Of a stretch of DNA of 64,000 nucleotides, positions 45,517 through 63,734 are shown piece after piece. The notes below the pieces were generated by a model, which ran no database searches, was not told the DNA's origin, and was given only the letters and a program-made list of their open reading frames with translations. How positions within the stretch are numbered: position 1 is the stretch's first letter; the number at the start of each line of letters is the position of its first letter. Position numbers and translations under genes: made by a program. The stretch comes from Pseudarthrobacter sp. NS4 (GTDB lineage: Bacteria > Actinomycetota > Actinomycetes > Actinomycetales > Micrococcaceae): positions 4,154,001 through 4,218,000 of the forward strand of contig NZ_CP103288.1 of assembly GCF_024758005.1 (NCBI RefSeq). The letters run 5' to 3'.

Positions 45517-45529
45517 GACCTAATGGTTG

Positions 45530-45646
45530 TCCGGCGGTGACCTACTCTCCCACACCCTCCCGGGTGCAGTACCATCGGCGCTGTGGGTCTTAGCTTCCGG
45601 GTTCGGAATGGGACCGGGCGTTTCCCCCACGCTATGACCGCCGTAA
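45530..45646 (-). rRNA. rrf: 5S rRNA, operon 1
   Basis: About 117 nt. On the minus strand it starts TTACGGCGGTCATAGCG, contains CCCATTCCGAACCCGGAAG, and ends GTAGGTCACCGCCGGACA, which pairs with the start. Ends estimated from the terminal stem. Identical by eye to the copy at 53918-54034. Confidence 0.95.
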
Positions 45647-45759
45647 CCCTTTGACCCGTCACCGGCCCCCTGTGGGGTGGTGTGGGAAGTTTTTGGTTAC
45701 AACAATTGTGGTGTTGTTATTCAGTTGTGTTCCCGTGGCAACGAACCGTGGTTTGGTTT

Positions 45760-45791
45760 GTTGTTTGGGAACCACATAGTGGACGCAAGCA
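45760..45791 (-). other. 23S processing stem, 3' strand (operon 1)
   Basis: GTTTGGGAACCACATAGTGG and flanks (plus strand, within 45760-45791) are nearly the reverse complement of 49116-49147 in the 16S-23S spacer. In the transcript the two sides bracket 23S and form the long stem cut by RNase III-type processing. The same pair occurs in operon 2. Confidence 0.7.
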
Positions 45792-45863
45792 GTCTTGTTT
45801 ATCTTTTTACCGACCCCGTGGTGCAAACGCTTTTGAAGGATCGTTTGCGGGGTGGTGTGTGGT

Positions 45864-51020
<5,157 letters not shown>

Positions 51021-51169
51021 GTAAAACAAAAACAGACACAACATGGCACCACGGGAAAACGCGGCCACCACACTGCAAAATTTGAAACCAGCTGTAAAAA
51101 CCAGACCACCCACAGGGGCGGACGATCCAGTCAATTCAACCAATTCATAAAACAAATCGGTATCAACAA

Positions 51170-51285
51170 ACTTGGCACACTATTGAGTTCTCAAACAACA
51201 GACACACCCGGCACCACCCAAACCAACGTTCAGGATCGCTCCGGAGCAACCTCTCAAACCTACCCGATCCCCCACCCCGACGCAA
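51170..51285 (-). promoter_or_regulatory. rRNA operon 1 promoter and leader element
   Basis: On the minus strand TTGCGT (51285-51280) and TAGGTT (51262-51257) are 17 bases apart, the likely promoter. Downstream at 51171-51192 the leader GAACTCAATAGTGTGCCAAG is complementary (18 of 19 pairs allowing G-U) to 49271-49291, forming the 16S processing stem; its TTTGAGAACTCAA also resembles an antitermination box. Confidence 0.6.
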
Positions 51286-51564
51286 ACCCATATCTCAGGA
51301 TTCTCATCGGCAGGAAAACCATCCCCACCACTTTCCAGCGCCCTAAAGAGCCACCAGATTTTGGATTCGATTTCGGGGGTTTGGCCGCTATTTTTCCGCA
51401 TCAGCGGCGGCGACTCAGAAAACAATACACCCACTCCGGCCCCCCGGCAAATCGCACCCCGGACAGGGCAGACGCCTTCAAAACCCGCGTAGTTGCAGGA
51501 GTTTTGTAGGCGCCACCCCAGGCACGGCAGCAGTACGCAGTGTCAGCTTCCTCTATGGAGTGGC

Positions 51565-52695
51565 TCACATCCCGGAAGCTTCGCCGTTCACGCGAAGAAT
51601 GACAGTGAAGTCGGCCTCCCTGGGATTCAGCCGGCAGGACTCACGGACACCGGGTCCGCAGGCGCCGGTTCCTACCCAACGCAGGACATGGTCCAGATAC
51701 ACGTAGGTGCGCCCATCGGGCAGGAGTTCCGGCCGGTGCGTGGCCGCATCGAGGACTCCCATGCTGTACGGCCGCACCGTGAGGGCAAACGGTTCACCTG
51801 AAATCTCCAGTTTGTATCCGCTGACTACGAGGGCAGCAGAGCGGACACCCGAGCGGGCACCGGATTCCTATGGGCGGACCTGCGTCCGGAGGGCCAGGGA
51901 GTAGCCGTCGCTGGTCCAGGTGTAGTCCACGAGCACGCCGTACTGCTTGTCGGCGGCACTAACCCGTGTGCGGACCTTGAGCCGCTCTCCGTTGGCAGCA
52001 GCTTCGGCGCTGATGCCCAGAAGCGTCGTTTGCGGCCGGTCAAGTCCTGCCTCCTTCCACTGCCTGGCAAGCGGACGCTCATCGGCACCTCCCCACTCCC
52101 GACCAAGGTCATTGTCGGTCGACGGCCACCACAACACCAGCCCAAGCTTCTCCACGGGAACGCCCCCAATGAAGGTGGGCATGCCGGTGATACGGCTGAA
52201 AACGGCAGGACCGAGCCGGAGTTCGCCGTTCAGGACGGAAACGCGTTCGCAAGGGCGGGGCGGAGCAGCCGCGGAAGGTTCGCGGACAGCCTGGCCCCAG
52301 GCAATCTCATGCCCAGCGGCAGCACAGGAGAAATCAGCGGCCAGGACTGCGCTGACGGTAAGTACCGCAGCGCGGCCTCAGGCCCCGCTGCGGCGAGCCC
52401 GGCAAGGCGCGGAGGCAGGGGCACCACGGCCTCGGACCGAGGTGCCAGCGGCGCAACGTTCGCTGTTCCGGCGTCGAGCGTGGCGCCGTCGGACTCCACG
52501 ACATACCGGAAGCTGAACGCGGATGTGTCCGCAAAGTCGTAGCCGTTGCGGCGCCTGAAGCCGGACCAGTCCCCCGCAACGTGAATCCGAAGCGGCTCGA
52601 TAACCTTTTTGAAGTCCAGCAAGCCTGCCGGTCACCTGGGCAGTAACGTCGGCCGATGCGATGCCGACGGTTGCGGAGGGGGACTGGACAGGCAT
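51565..52695 (-). pseudogene. lacZ: Decayed GH2 beta-galactosidase (lacZ type)
   Basis: Minus-strand remnants in order. A short start at 52695 (AAGGAA then ATG, MPVQSPSATVGIASADVTAQ) runs at once into LLDFKKVIEPLRIHVAG-like sequence (52622 on, other frame), the end of the GH2 catalytic domain, so ~600-700 codons are missing. Then domain 4 (GYDFADTSAFSFRYVVESDG), a frameshift near 52200, domain 5 (GLVLWWPSTDNDLGREWGGA), an in-frame TAG at 51868-51870, and the LacZ end (TYVYLDHVLRWVGTGACGPG, RLNPREADFTVILR) to TGA at 51565. It is dead by deletion, frameshift and stop. The regulator gene upstream is intact. Confidence 0.82.
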
Positions 52696-52727
52696 CTGTG
52701 TTCCTTGCTGCAGGTCGTCGATAGATA

Positions 52728-52741
52728 CGTGAACGTTCACG
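52728..52741. promoter_or_regulatory. LacI-family operator
   Basis: CGTGAACGTTCACG, an exact 14-bp palindrome with the CG centre typical of LacI-family sites, 33 bases before the lacZ remnant start and 46 bases after the LacI stop. Confidence 0.75.
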
Positions 52742-52787
52742 AACGATCTCCAGCCTAACTGCTTCCCTGTACTTTGAGTAGGGGTGT

Positions 52788-53795
52788 TCAGGCTGACTGA
52801 CGGACGACCAGCCCGTGGCGAAGGGTCAGGGAAGCGGCAGGGCTCCCTGCTTCCAGCGAACCGGAAAGCAATCCATCCAGGAGGTCGACGGCGGCCCGGC
52901 CCACACTGCGCAGGTCAAGCGAGAGCGTGGTCAGCTCCGGAGTCACCAGCTCCCCGAGGGGTATCCCGTCCATGCCAATCACAGCGCAGTCACCCGGGAC
53001 GGACCTTCCGGAATTCTGCAGGGCTTTGAGGGCTCCTGCCGCCATGAGGTCATTGAACGCCAGAAGCCCGTCGAATTCGATCCCACGGCCCAGCAGTGCC
53101 TGTACGGCATTCTTTGCGGCCATTGCGGACGGGGCAGCCTGTATGAGCGTCAACTCGATCCCGGCTTCGGCCACCACCGCAGCTACTGCCGCACCGCGGC
53201 TGGCAGCAGGGCCACCCTGGTCCGAATCCAGAAAAGCGATTTTGCTGCGTCCAGCTGAGGACAGGTGGTCCAGGGCAAGCCGGGCGGCGTAGGGATAGTC
53301 GAAGGAGATGCCCCCGGCAGCCCCGCTCTCCGGGTAGTCCAGGCCGACCACCGGGCGCCGGCCCATGAGGGATTGCGCCTCGTCCGAGTGCTGGCCGAGG
53401 TACCCGATCACCGCGTCCACTTGGGGTCCCAGCCGGGTAACGGCGTCAAGGGCGCTGCCGGTGCCATGGCCGTAATCGTCCACCACTACATTCCAGCTCC
53501 GCTGGGTGGCGGCTTCCACCACGCTCGAGGCGAACGCCGGGAAGTAGGGGTTGCTCAGGTCAGGGATAGCCAGGCCAACAGAAGTGCGGGCACCCTGGAC
53601 CAGGCCTTTCGCAAAGCGGCTGGGGGTATAACCCAGCTCCGCGGCGAGCCTCTGGACCCTCTCCCTGGTTGCCTGGCTGATGCCGGTCATGTCATTCATG
53701 GCACGGGTGACAGTCTGGCGGGAGACGCCCGCCGCCGCCGCGACGTCCAGGATGGTGGCGCGCCGGCCGGTCGGAGCTGCGGGACGGGAGGTCAT
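52788..53795 (-). CDS. LacI family transcriptional regulator
   Basis: 335 residues, no break. HTH with hinge at about residues 13-65 (ATILDVAAAAGVSRQTVTRA, LGYTPSRFAKGLV), then the periplasmic-binding-like sugar domain (VGLAIPDLSNPYFPAFASSV, VVGLDYPESG, GLLAFNDLMAAGALKALQ, IGMDGIPLGELVTPELTTLS). It lies directly upstream of the palindromic operator and the beta-galactosidase ruin, so it was probably the repressor of that galactoside operon. Now left with no working local target, sitting between two rRNA operons. Confidence 0.88.
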   Translation of the reverse strand: MTSRPAAPTGRRATILDVAAAAGVSRQTVTRAMNDMTGISQATRERVQRLAAELGYTPSRFAKGLVQGARTSVGLAIPDLSNPYFPAFASSVVEAATQRSWNVVVDDYGHGTGSALDAVTRLGPQVDAVIGYLGQHSDEAQSLMGRRPVVGLDYPESGAAGGISFDYPYAARLALDHLSSAGRSKIAFLDSDQGGPAASRGAAVAAVVAEAGIELTLIQAAPSAMAAKNAVQALLGRGIEFDGLLAFNDLMAAGALKALQNSGRSVPGDCAVIGMDGIPLGELVTPELTTLSLDLRSVGRAAVDLLDGLLSGSLEAGSPAASLTLRHGLVVRQSA

Positions 53796-53873
53796 AAACC
53801 GAGCCTAGGGGTGTCCGTTGTTGCTTTGTCGGTTGTGGTTGTTTCCCGGGGTGCAGGTTGTGGTGGTTAAAGT

Positions 53874-53908
53874 CGTAGGGCCCTGACATTGCTTGTCAGG
53901 GCCCTACG
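53874..53908 (-). terminator. Terminator of rRNA operon 2
   Basis: Perfect 15-bp stem (53874-53888 with 53894-53908), loop TTGCT, directly 3' of 5S copy 2. The sequence differs from the operon 1 terminator although GGTGGTTAAAGT beside it is shared. Confidence 0.85.
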
Positions 53909-53917
53909 TAATTTATG

Positions 53918-54034
53918 TCCGGCGGTGACCTACTCTCCCACACCCTCCCGGGTGCAGTACCATCGGCGCTGTGGGTCTTAGCTTCCGGGTTCGGAATGGG
54001 ACCGGGCGTTTCCCCCACGCTATGACCGCCGTAA
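53918..54034 (-). rRNA. rrf: 5S rRNA, operon 2
   Basis: Same sequence and limits as operon 1, shifted by 8388 bases. Confidence 0.95.
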
Positions 54035-54251
54035 CCCTTTGACCCGTCACCGGCCCCCTGTGGGGTGGTGTGGGAAGTTTTTGGTTACAACAATTGTGGT
54101 GTTGTTATTCAGTTGTGTTCCCGTGGCAACGAACCGTGGTTTGGTTTGTTGTTTGGGAACCACATAGTGGACGCAAGCAGTCTTGTTTATCTTTTTACCG
54201 ACCCCGTGGTGCAAACGCTTTTGAAGGATCGTTTGCGGGGTGGTGTGTGGT

Positions 54252-59407
<5,156 letters not shown>

Positions 59408-59556
59408 GTAAAACAAAAACAGACACAACATGGCACCACGGGAAAACGCGGCCACCACACTGCAAAATTTGAAACCAGCTGTAAAAACCAGACCACCCAC
59501 AGGGGCGGACGATCCAGTCAATTCAACCAATTCATAAAACAAATCGGTATCAACAA

Positions 59557-59672
59557 ACTTGGCACACTATTGAGTTCTCAAACAACAGACACACCCGGCA
59601 CCACCCAAACCAACGTTCAGGATCGCTCCGGAGCAACCTCTCAAACCTACCCGATCCCCCACCCCGACGCAA
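59557..59672 (-). promoter_or_regulatory. rRNA operon 2 promoter and leader element
   Basis: TTGCGT (59672-59667) and TAGGTT (59649-59644), 17-base spacer, identical to operon 1. Homology between the two leaders extends upstream to ~59775 (51388 in copy 1), with a further short shared block around the AAAACAATACACCCACTCCGG stretch. Confidence 0.6.
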
Positions 59673-60016
59673 ACCCATATCTCAGGATTCTCATCGGCAG
59701 GAAAACCATCCCCACCACTTTCCAGCGCCCTAAAGAGCCACCAGATTTTGGATTCGATTTCGGGGGTTTGGCCGCCCGTGGTGACCAGCTCTTCGCTGTC
59801 TCCCTCGCGGCGACTTAGAAAACAATACACCCACTCCGGCCCCACCGCAAACCCCCCTCCTGCGGGCAGAAGACCCGCGTGTTTCCGCGGTAAAACGCGT
59901 CACGGAGGCACCTGGGGGCGCTGCCGCCGTCGTAATTGGTCCATGTGGGCTGCGGCACAGGCCTTCCGTCGGCCCAAAGCCGCCCGCCAAGGCAGGGCCA
60001 GCGCGGCTTAAAGCGA

Positions 60017-60053
60017 AGAAGGGCCGGCAACCATGATGGTTGCCGGCCCTTCT
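60017..60053 (-). terminator. Terminator after rpsN
   Basis: Perfect 17-bp stem (60017-60033 with 60037-60053) with a TGA loop. The gap 59676-60016 upstream of rrn2 contains no other recognised feature. Confidence 0.88.
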
Positions 60054-60080
60054 CAAACAGCTGGAATCAGCCGTGCGGGA

Positions 60081-60386
60081 TTACCAGGAAGACTTGGTGA
60101 TGCCCGGAAGTTCGCCCCTGTGGGCCATGTCGCGGAAGCGGACACGGGAGATACCGAACTTCTGGAGGGTTCCGCGGGGACGGCCGTCGATGATGTCGCG
60201 GTTACGCAGACGGATCGGGGACGCGTTGCGGGGCAGCTTCTGCAGGCCCAGGCGGGCTGCTTCGCGTGCTTCGTCGGTTGCGTTTTCGTCAACCAGGGTC
60301 TTCTTCAGCTCGAGGCGCTTTGCAGCGTAACGCTCAACGATGACCTTGCGCTGCTCGTTGCGAGCAATCTTGGACTTCTTAGCCAT
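60081..60386 (-). CDS. rpsN: 30S ribosomal protein S14, zinc-free form
   Basis: 101 residues: [20 protein letters not shown], then [20 protein letters not shown] and a C-terminal [19 protein letters not shown]. No cysteine, so it lacks the CxxC...CxxC zinc ribbon of short S14; this is the long C-minus type. Third gene of rpmB-rpmG-rpsN; its ribosome site AGAGGAG lies inside the end of rpmG, 4 bases separating stop and start. Confidence 0.95.
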   Translation of the reverse strand: MAKKSKIARNEQRKVIVERYAAKRLELKKTLVDENATDEAREAARLGLQKLPRNASPIRLRNRDIIDGRPRGTLQKFGISRVRFRDMAHRGELPGITKSSW

Positions 60387-60390
60387 ATGT

Positions 60391-60558
60391 TTAGCGCTCC
60401 TCTCGGAATTCGACGTGCTGGCGGATCTTGGGGTCGTACTTCTTCAGGACCATGCGGTCCGGGTCGTTACGACGGTTCTTGCGGGTTACGTAGGTGTAAC
60501 CCGTGCCCGCAGTCGACTTGAGCTTGATGATCGGACGTACGTCCTTGTCCTTAGCCAC
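60391..60558 (-). CDS. rpmG: 50S ribosomal protein L33
   Basis: 55 residues read on the minus strand from GTG at 60558: [40 protein letters not shown], ending HVEFREER. No Cys, hence the zinc-free form. The GTG shares its G with the rpmB stop (TAGTG). Confidence 0.93.
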   Translation of the reverse strand: MAKDKDVRPIIKLKSTAGTGYTYVTRKNRRNDPDRMVLKKYDPKIRQHVEFREER

Positions 60559-60794
60559 TAGAGCTTCACCCCACGAGCCAGAATGGCGGCGACGACTGCG
60601 TCGATGCCGCGTACGTCGATGGTCTTGATGCCACGTGCAGAGACCTGCAGCGTGACGTTACGGCGCAGGGACGGAACCCAGTAGCGCTTCTTCTGAATGT
60701 TCGGATCGAACCGACGCTTGTTGCGGCGGTGCGAGTGCGAAATGCTGTGCCCAAAGCCCGGCTCGGCTCCGGTCACTTGGCAGTGTGCTGCCAT
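60558..60794 (-). CDS. rpmB: 50S ribosomal protein L28
   Basis: 78 residues: [40 protein letters not shown], with [18 protein letters not shown] at the end. Only one Cys, so no zinc knuckle. First gene of the rpmB-rpmG-rpsN operon; GAGGAG 7 bases before ATG. In other actinobacteria sets of C-minus paralogs in this order are repressed by Zur when zinc is present; the 267-base upstream gap (60795-61061) contains a weak TGAAAGTAATGAT-like segment but no clear Zur box. Confidence 0.95.
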   Translation of the reverse strand: MAAHCQVTGAEPGFGHSISHSHRRNKRRFDPNIQKKRYWVPSLRRNVTLQVSARGIKTIDVRGIDAVVAAILARGVKL

Positions 60795-61061
60795 GACTTC
60801 TCCTCAAGAATTGAAAGTAATGATCCGCATATCTGCTGCTGGACCATGCTGCTAAGGGCGACCCCAAATTGAAGAAGGGCGAACGGTTAGTCACGCAACT
60901 TGAGCCCCTAACTACCGGCCGCCCTGGAGAATTTACCGGGCAACCGGAGCAATTGCGCACGCTCCGCGCACTTAGCGCCTACCAAGTCTACGAGTTCGCG
61001 CAATTAAAGACCAATCCGGCCAAATGGGTGTATAAGCAGCGCGCCCGAATGTGTTATCCGG

Positions 61062-61850
61062 TCACCGGTTTCCGCTGACCGCTTTCGGTTCGAGGCGCGT
61101 GAGCTGCGGGTATTTGGGCAACAGGCTATCGCCGGAGGATTTGCCGGTAACGCGTCGGACCACCCACGGTCCGGCATACTCGCGGAACCACTGCGCATTG
61201 GCTCGGATGGCTTCCGCGCGGCCCAGCTCCGGAACCGGAGTCATGGGCGGGATGTCGATGGAGTGGTCATACTTGAGCACCTCCAGTACCCGCTTGGCCA
61301 TGTTGGCGTGCCCGGCCGCGGACATGTGCATCCGGTCGCGTGCCCACATGCCCCAGTCGTAGTACTCGCTAAAGCGCCAGTAGTCCACGAGCAGGGCGCC
61401 ATGGTCCCCGGCGATGCCGCGCACCAGCTCGTTGTAGATGGCGGTACGGCCGCGCATGGTGCCGAAGACCTTGGACCCGCGGGCATCGAACCCGGTGAAC
61501 ATCACCACCGTGGCGCCGGTGGCACTCAACCTTCGGATGCCGTCGTCGTACTCCGCCAGGAGGTCATCGATATCGACGCGCGGGCGAAGGATGTCGTTGG
61601 CGCCCGCGTAAATGCTCACCAACGTGGGATTAAGTTCGACGGCGGCGTCCACCTGTTCAGCCAGGATCTGGCGGAGTTTCCTCCCGCGGATGGCGAGATT
61701 GGCGTACCCGAATCCGGGGTCGGCTGCGCCCAGCTGCTCGGCCACGCGGTCAGCCCAGCCGCGGACACCGTTGGGGCGGGTGGGATCGTCGTCGCCCACG
61801 CCTTCGGTGAAGGAGTCGCCAAGGGCCACGAACCGGGAAGTGAAGTCCAT
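61062..61850 (-). CDS. SGNH/GDSL-family hydrolase (paralog 1)
   Basis: 262 residues. Block I FVALGDSFTEG (Ser13), block II ANLAIRGRKL, block III VSIYAGANDIL (GxND), and block V ARDRMHMSAAGH with the Asp-x-x-His pair: the complete SGNH catalytic set. No signal peptide. ATG at 61850 is preferred to the longer frame because the protein then starts four residues before the fold. Close paralog of 62721-63566 (shared ALGDSFTEGVGD, NGVRGWADRVAE, LFTGFD/MFTGFD). Esterase or lipase; substrate unknown. Confidence 0.88.
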   Translation of the reverse strand: MDFTSRFVALGDSFTEGVGDDDPTRPNGVRGWADRVAEQLGAADPGFGYANLAIRGRKLRQILAEQVDAAVELNPTLVSIYAGANDILRPRVDIDDLLAEYDDGIRRLSATGATVVMFTGFDARGSKVFGTMRGRTAIYNELVRGIAGDHGALLVDYWRFSEYYDWGMWARDRMHMSAAGHANMAKRVLEVLKYDHSIDIPPMTPVPELGRAEAIRANAQWFREYAGPWVVRRVTGKSSGDSLLPKYPQLTRLEPKAVSGNR

Positions 61851-61897
61851 GCGGCTAGTTTGCCACCCGTTGCCGGAAGCAACCAACACGCTGTCCC

Positions 61898-62377
61898 CTA
61901 GCTTTCACGCAGGATCCAATGGTCGGCATCCAGGCGGCCCACGACCTTTTCGCCGATCCGCGCCAGGTCGCGGACGTCCTGCTCCGACAGGGCGTCCAGG
62001 AAGAGATCGCGTACCGACTCCACGTGGCCAGGCGCCAGGCCCACGATGGTTGCCATGCCCTCCTCAGTGAGATGGGCAATGGTGACGCGGGCGTCATGGG
62101 GATGCGGCCTGCGCTCCACCCAGCCCCGCTTCTGCAGCTTGGTCACCACGTGCGAAAGGCGGGAAAGGGATGCGCTGCTGCGGGCGGCGAGCTCGCTCAT
62201 GGGCAGGAACCGCTCGTCCGCCTCGGAAAGCATGGCCAGGACGGTGTAGTCGAAGAGCGAAAGCTTGCCCGCGGTGTGAAGCTTGGTATCGAGGGCTGCG
62301 GGCAGCAAGGTATTGATGCTCACCAGGGCCAGCCAGGCACGTCGTTCGTCGGCGTTAAGCCAGCGCGGTTCGGTCAT
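61898..62377 (-). CDS. MarR family transcriptional regulator
   Basis: 159 residues from the ATG at 62377 (MTEPRWLNADERRAW). Winged HTH in the middle: LPMSELAARSSASLSRLSHVVTKLQKRGWVERRPHPHDARVTIAHLTEEG, including the D-x-R wing motif. TAGAAT (62390-62385, minus strand) is 7 bases before this ATG, favouring it as a leaderless start over the ATG at 62386, which overlaps the hexamer. It is divergent from the YciI gene and lies between two SGNH hydrolases, possibly regulating one of them. Confidence 0.87.
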   Translation of the reverse strand: MTEPRWLNADERRAWLALVSINTLLPAALDTKLHTAGKLSLFDYTVLAMLSEADERFLPMSELAARSSASLSRLSHVVTKLQKRGWVERRPHPHDARVTIAHLTEEGMATIVGLAPGHVESVRDLFLDALSEQDVRDLARIGEKVVGRLDADHWILRES

Positions 62378-62436
62378 GCCCCCCATTCTACGATTGATCC
62401 TTCAAGTGATGGCGACTGGCCCGGTAGGCTGGACGG

Positions 62437-62724
62437 ATGTATGTTGTCTCCCTGACTTACCGCGTTCCGCAGGACATCGTCGATTTCCACAATGACGCCC
62501 ACATCGCCTGGCTGCAGAAAGCCTTCGACGACGGCGTCTTCATCGCTGCCGGCCGGAAGGTCCCGCGCACCGGGGGGATGCTGCTCTCCCGGTCGGACCG
62601 GGCCACCTTGGATGCCTGCCTCCAGCAGGACCCGTTTTATTCGAACGGGGTAGCCGATTTCGACGTCGTTGAATTCCATGCCGCCAGGGTGGCACCCGGA
62701 TTCGAAATCCTGCTAGACAGCTAG
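62437..62724 (+). CDS. YciI family protein
   Basis: 95 residues: MYVVSLTYRVPQDIVDFHND, AHIAWLQKAFDDGVFIAAGR with the conserved His (D-x-H) of YciI-like dimeric alpha-beta barrels, and a Ser/Asp pair in LLSRSDRATLD. TAGGCT at 62422-62427 and GGACGG before ATG. The 3' end overlaps the convergent SGNH gene by 4 bases. Small enzyme-like domain of uncertain activity. Confidence 0.83.
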   Translation: MYVVSLTYRVPQDIVDFHNDAHIAWLQKAFDDGVFIAAGRKVPRTGGMLLSRSDRATLDACLQQDPFYSNGVADFDVVEFHAARVAPGFEILLDS

Positions 62725-63566
62725 CCTTCCATCGCGCCGGCCGGGCTTCCCGCCGCCAGTTTTTTGAGCCCGCCCTTCCGTGGCACCTTGACCGGTTCAG
62801 GCCAGCGCGGGGTGAGTTCATCGCCCAGAGTGACGCCCCGCAACTTGCGGCCGAACAGCGGCAGGACCCAATCCTGGATCCAGCGCCGTTGGCGCCGTTC
62901 CCACTCCCGCAGCGTGAGCCGGGTGGGCGGTTCCCAGTCCTTGGGCGTAATTTTGTGTGGCACTCCCAGCTGGTCCAGTACCTGCCCGGCCAGGTACTTG
63001 TGCCCTGCCTTGGACATGTGCAGCCGGTCCGAGTCCCACATGCGCCGGTCATGGAAGGCGTCCAGGCACCAGTAGTCCACCAGCACGGCACCGTACTTGG
63101 CGGCGATGGCCCGGACCTGCTGGTTGTAGAACGCGTTGCGCTTCTTGAGCGGCTCGAGCAACGCGGAGACCTTGACGTCGAATCCGGTAAAGAGGACCAG
63201 TGTGGCCCCCGTTTCCGCCAGCCGCGCCACAAGTTGCTCGTAGTCCGCCATCAGGGCAGTCATGTCGGTTTTGAGGTCCAGGATGTCGTTGCCGCCGGCA
63301 TAGAGCGTAACCAGCGACGGCTTCATCCGCAGCGCCGGTTCCAGTTGCTCGTCGATGATGTGCCGGAGCCGTTTACTGCGGATGGCTAGGTTTGCGTACT
63401 TCCACCCCGGTTGCGCCTTGGCCAGTTTTTCCGCCACCCGGTCAGCCCACCCCCGCACGCCGTTGGGCAAGCGGTCATCCCGGTCCCCCACGCCCTCGGT
63501 AAAAGAGTCACCCAGAGCGACAAACACCCGCCGCCCGGACTCAGGAAGCAAAGGATCAGGCCGCAC
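62721..63566 (-). CDS. SGNH/GDSL-family hydrolase (paralog 2)
   Basis: 281 residues. Same blocks as paralog 1: FVALGDSFTEG (Ser21), ANLAIRSKRL, VTLYAGGNDIL and DSDRLHMSKAGH. It has an ~8-residue longer N-terminus and a different basic C-terminal tail (PRKGGLKKLAAGS). Start GTG at 63566 with TAGGTT (63578-63573) exactly 6 bases before it, so leaderless. Confidence 0.87.
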   Translation of the reverse strand: MRPDPLLPESGRRVFVALGDSFTEGVGDRDDRLPNGVRGWADRVAEKLAKAQPGWKYANLAIRSKRLRHIIDEQLEPALRMKPSLVTLYAGGNDILDLKTDMTALMADYEQLVARLAETGATLVLFTGFDVKVSALLEPLKKRNAFYNQQVRAIAAKYGAVLVDYWCLDAFHDRRMWDSDRLHMSKAGHKYLAGQVLDQLGVPHKITPKDWEPPTRLTLREWERRQRRWIQDWVLPLFGRKLRGVTLGDELTPRWPEPVKVPRKGGLKKLAAGSPAGAMEG

Positions 63567-63614
63567 CAGCCCAACCTAGCCACCGAAAGAAAAGCCGGAA
63601 CGACGGCGGGATGA

Positions 63615-63734
63615 ACAGTAAGGGCGAGAGAGTTGCACCAGTTCCGGTGAAAGGTGAGAGAGCGTCCAGGCTTTAGCTGCAGGATCTGATAGGGCGTTAC
63701 TCTAAAACCCGCAAAAGGTGAGAGAGGGTTTACC
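63615..63734. repeat. Intergenic repeat cluster C
   Basis: Three inverted-orientation copies of the ~22-base motif in the gap between the SGNH gene and the siderophore-interacting protein: about 63615-63636 (AGTAAGGGCGAGAGAGTTGC), 63647-63667 (GTGAAAGGTGAGAGAGCGTCC) trimmed, and 63708-63734 (GCAAAAGGTGAGAGAGGGTT). Confidence 0.65.

Noticed and set aside
45082..45523. Plus-strand frames through the tandem array
   Set aside because: Repetitive translations produced by the 32-base repeat, no ribosome site.
60810..60850. Zur box upstream of rpmB
   Set aside because: TGAAAGTAATGAT resembles half of the known motif but lacks dyad symmetry.
60869..61078. 69-codon plus-strand frame in the gap before rpmB
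   Set aside because: No ribosome site, overlaps the end of the SGNH gene, composition unlike neighbours.
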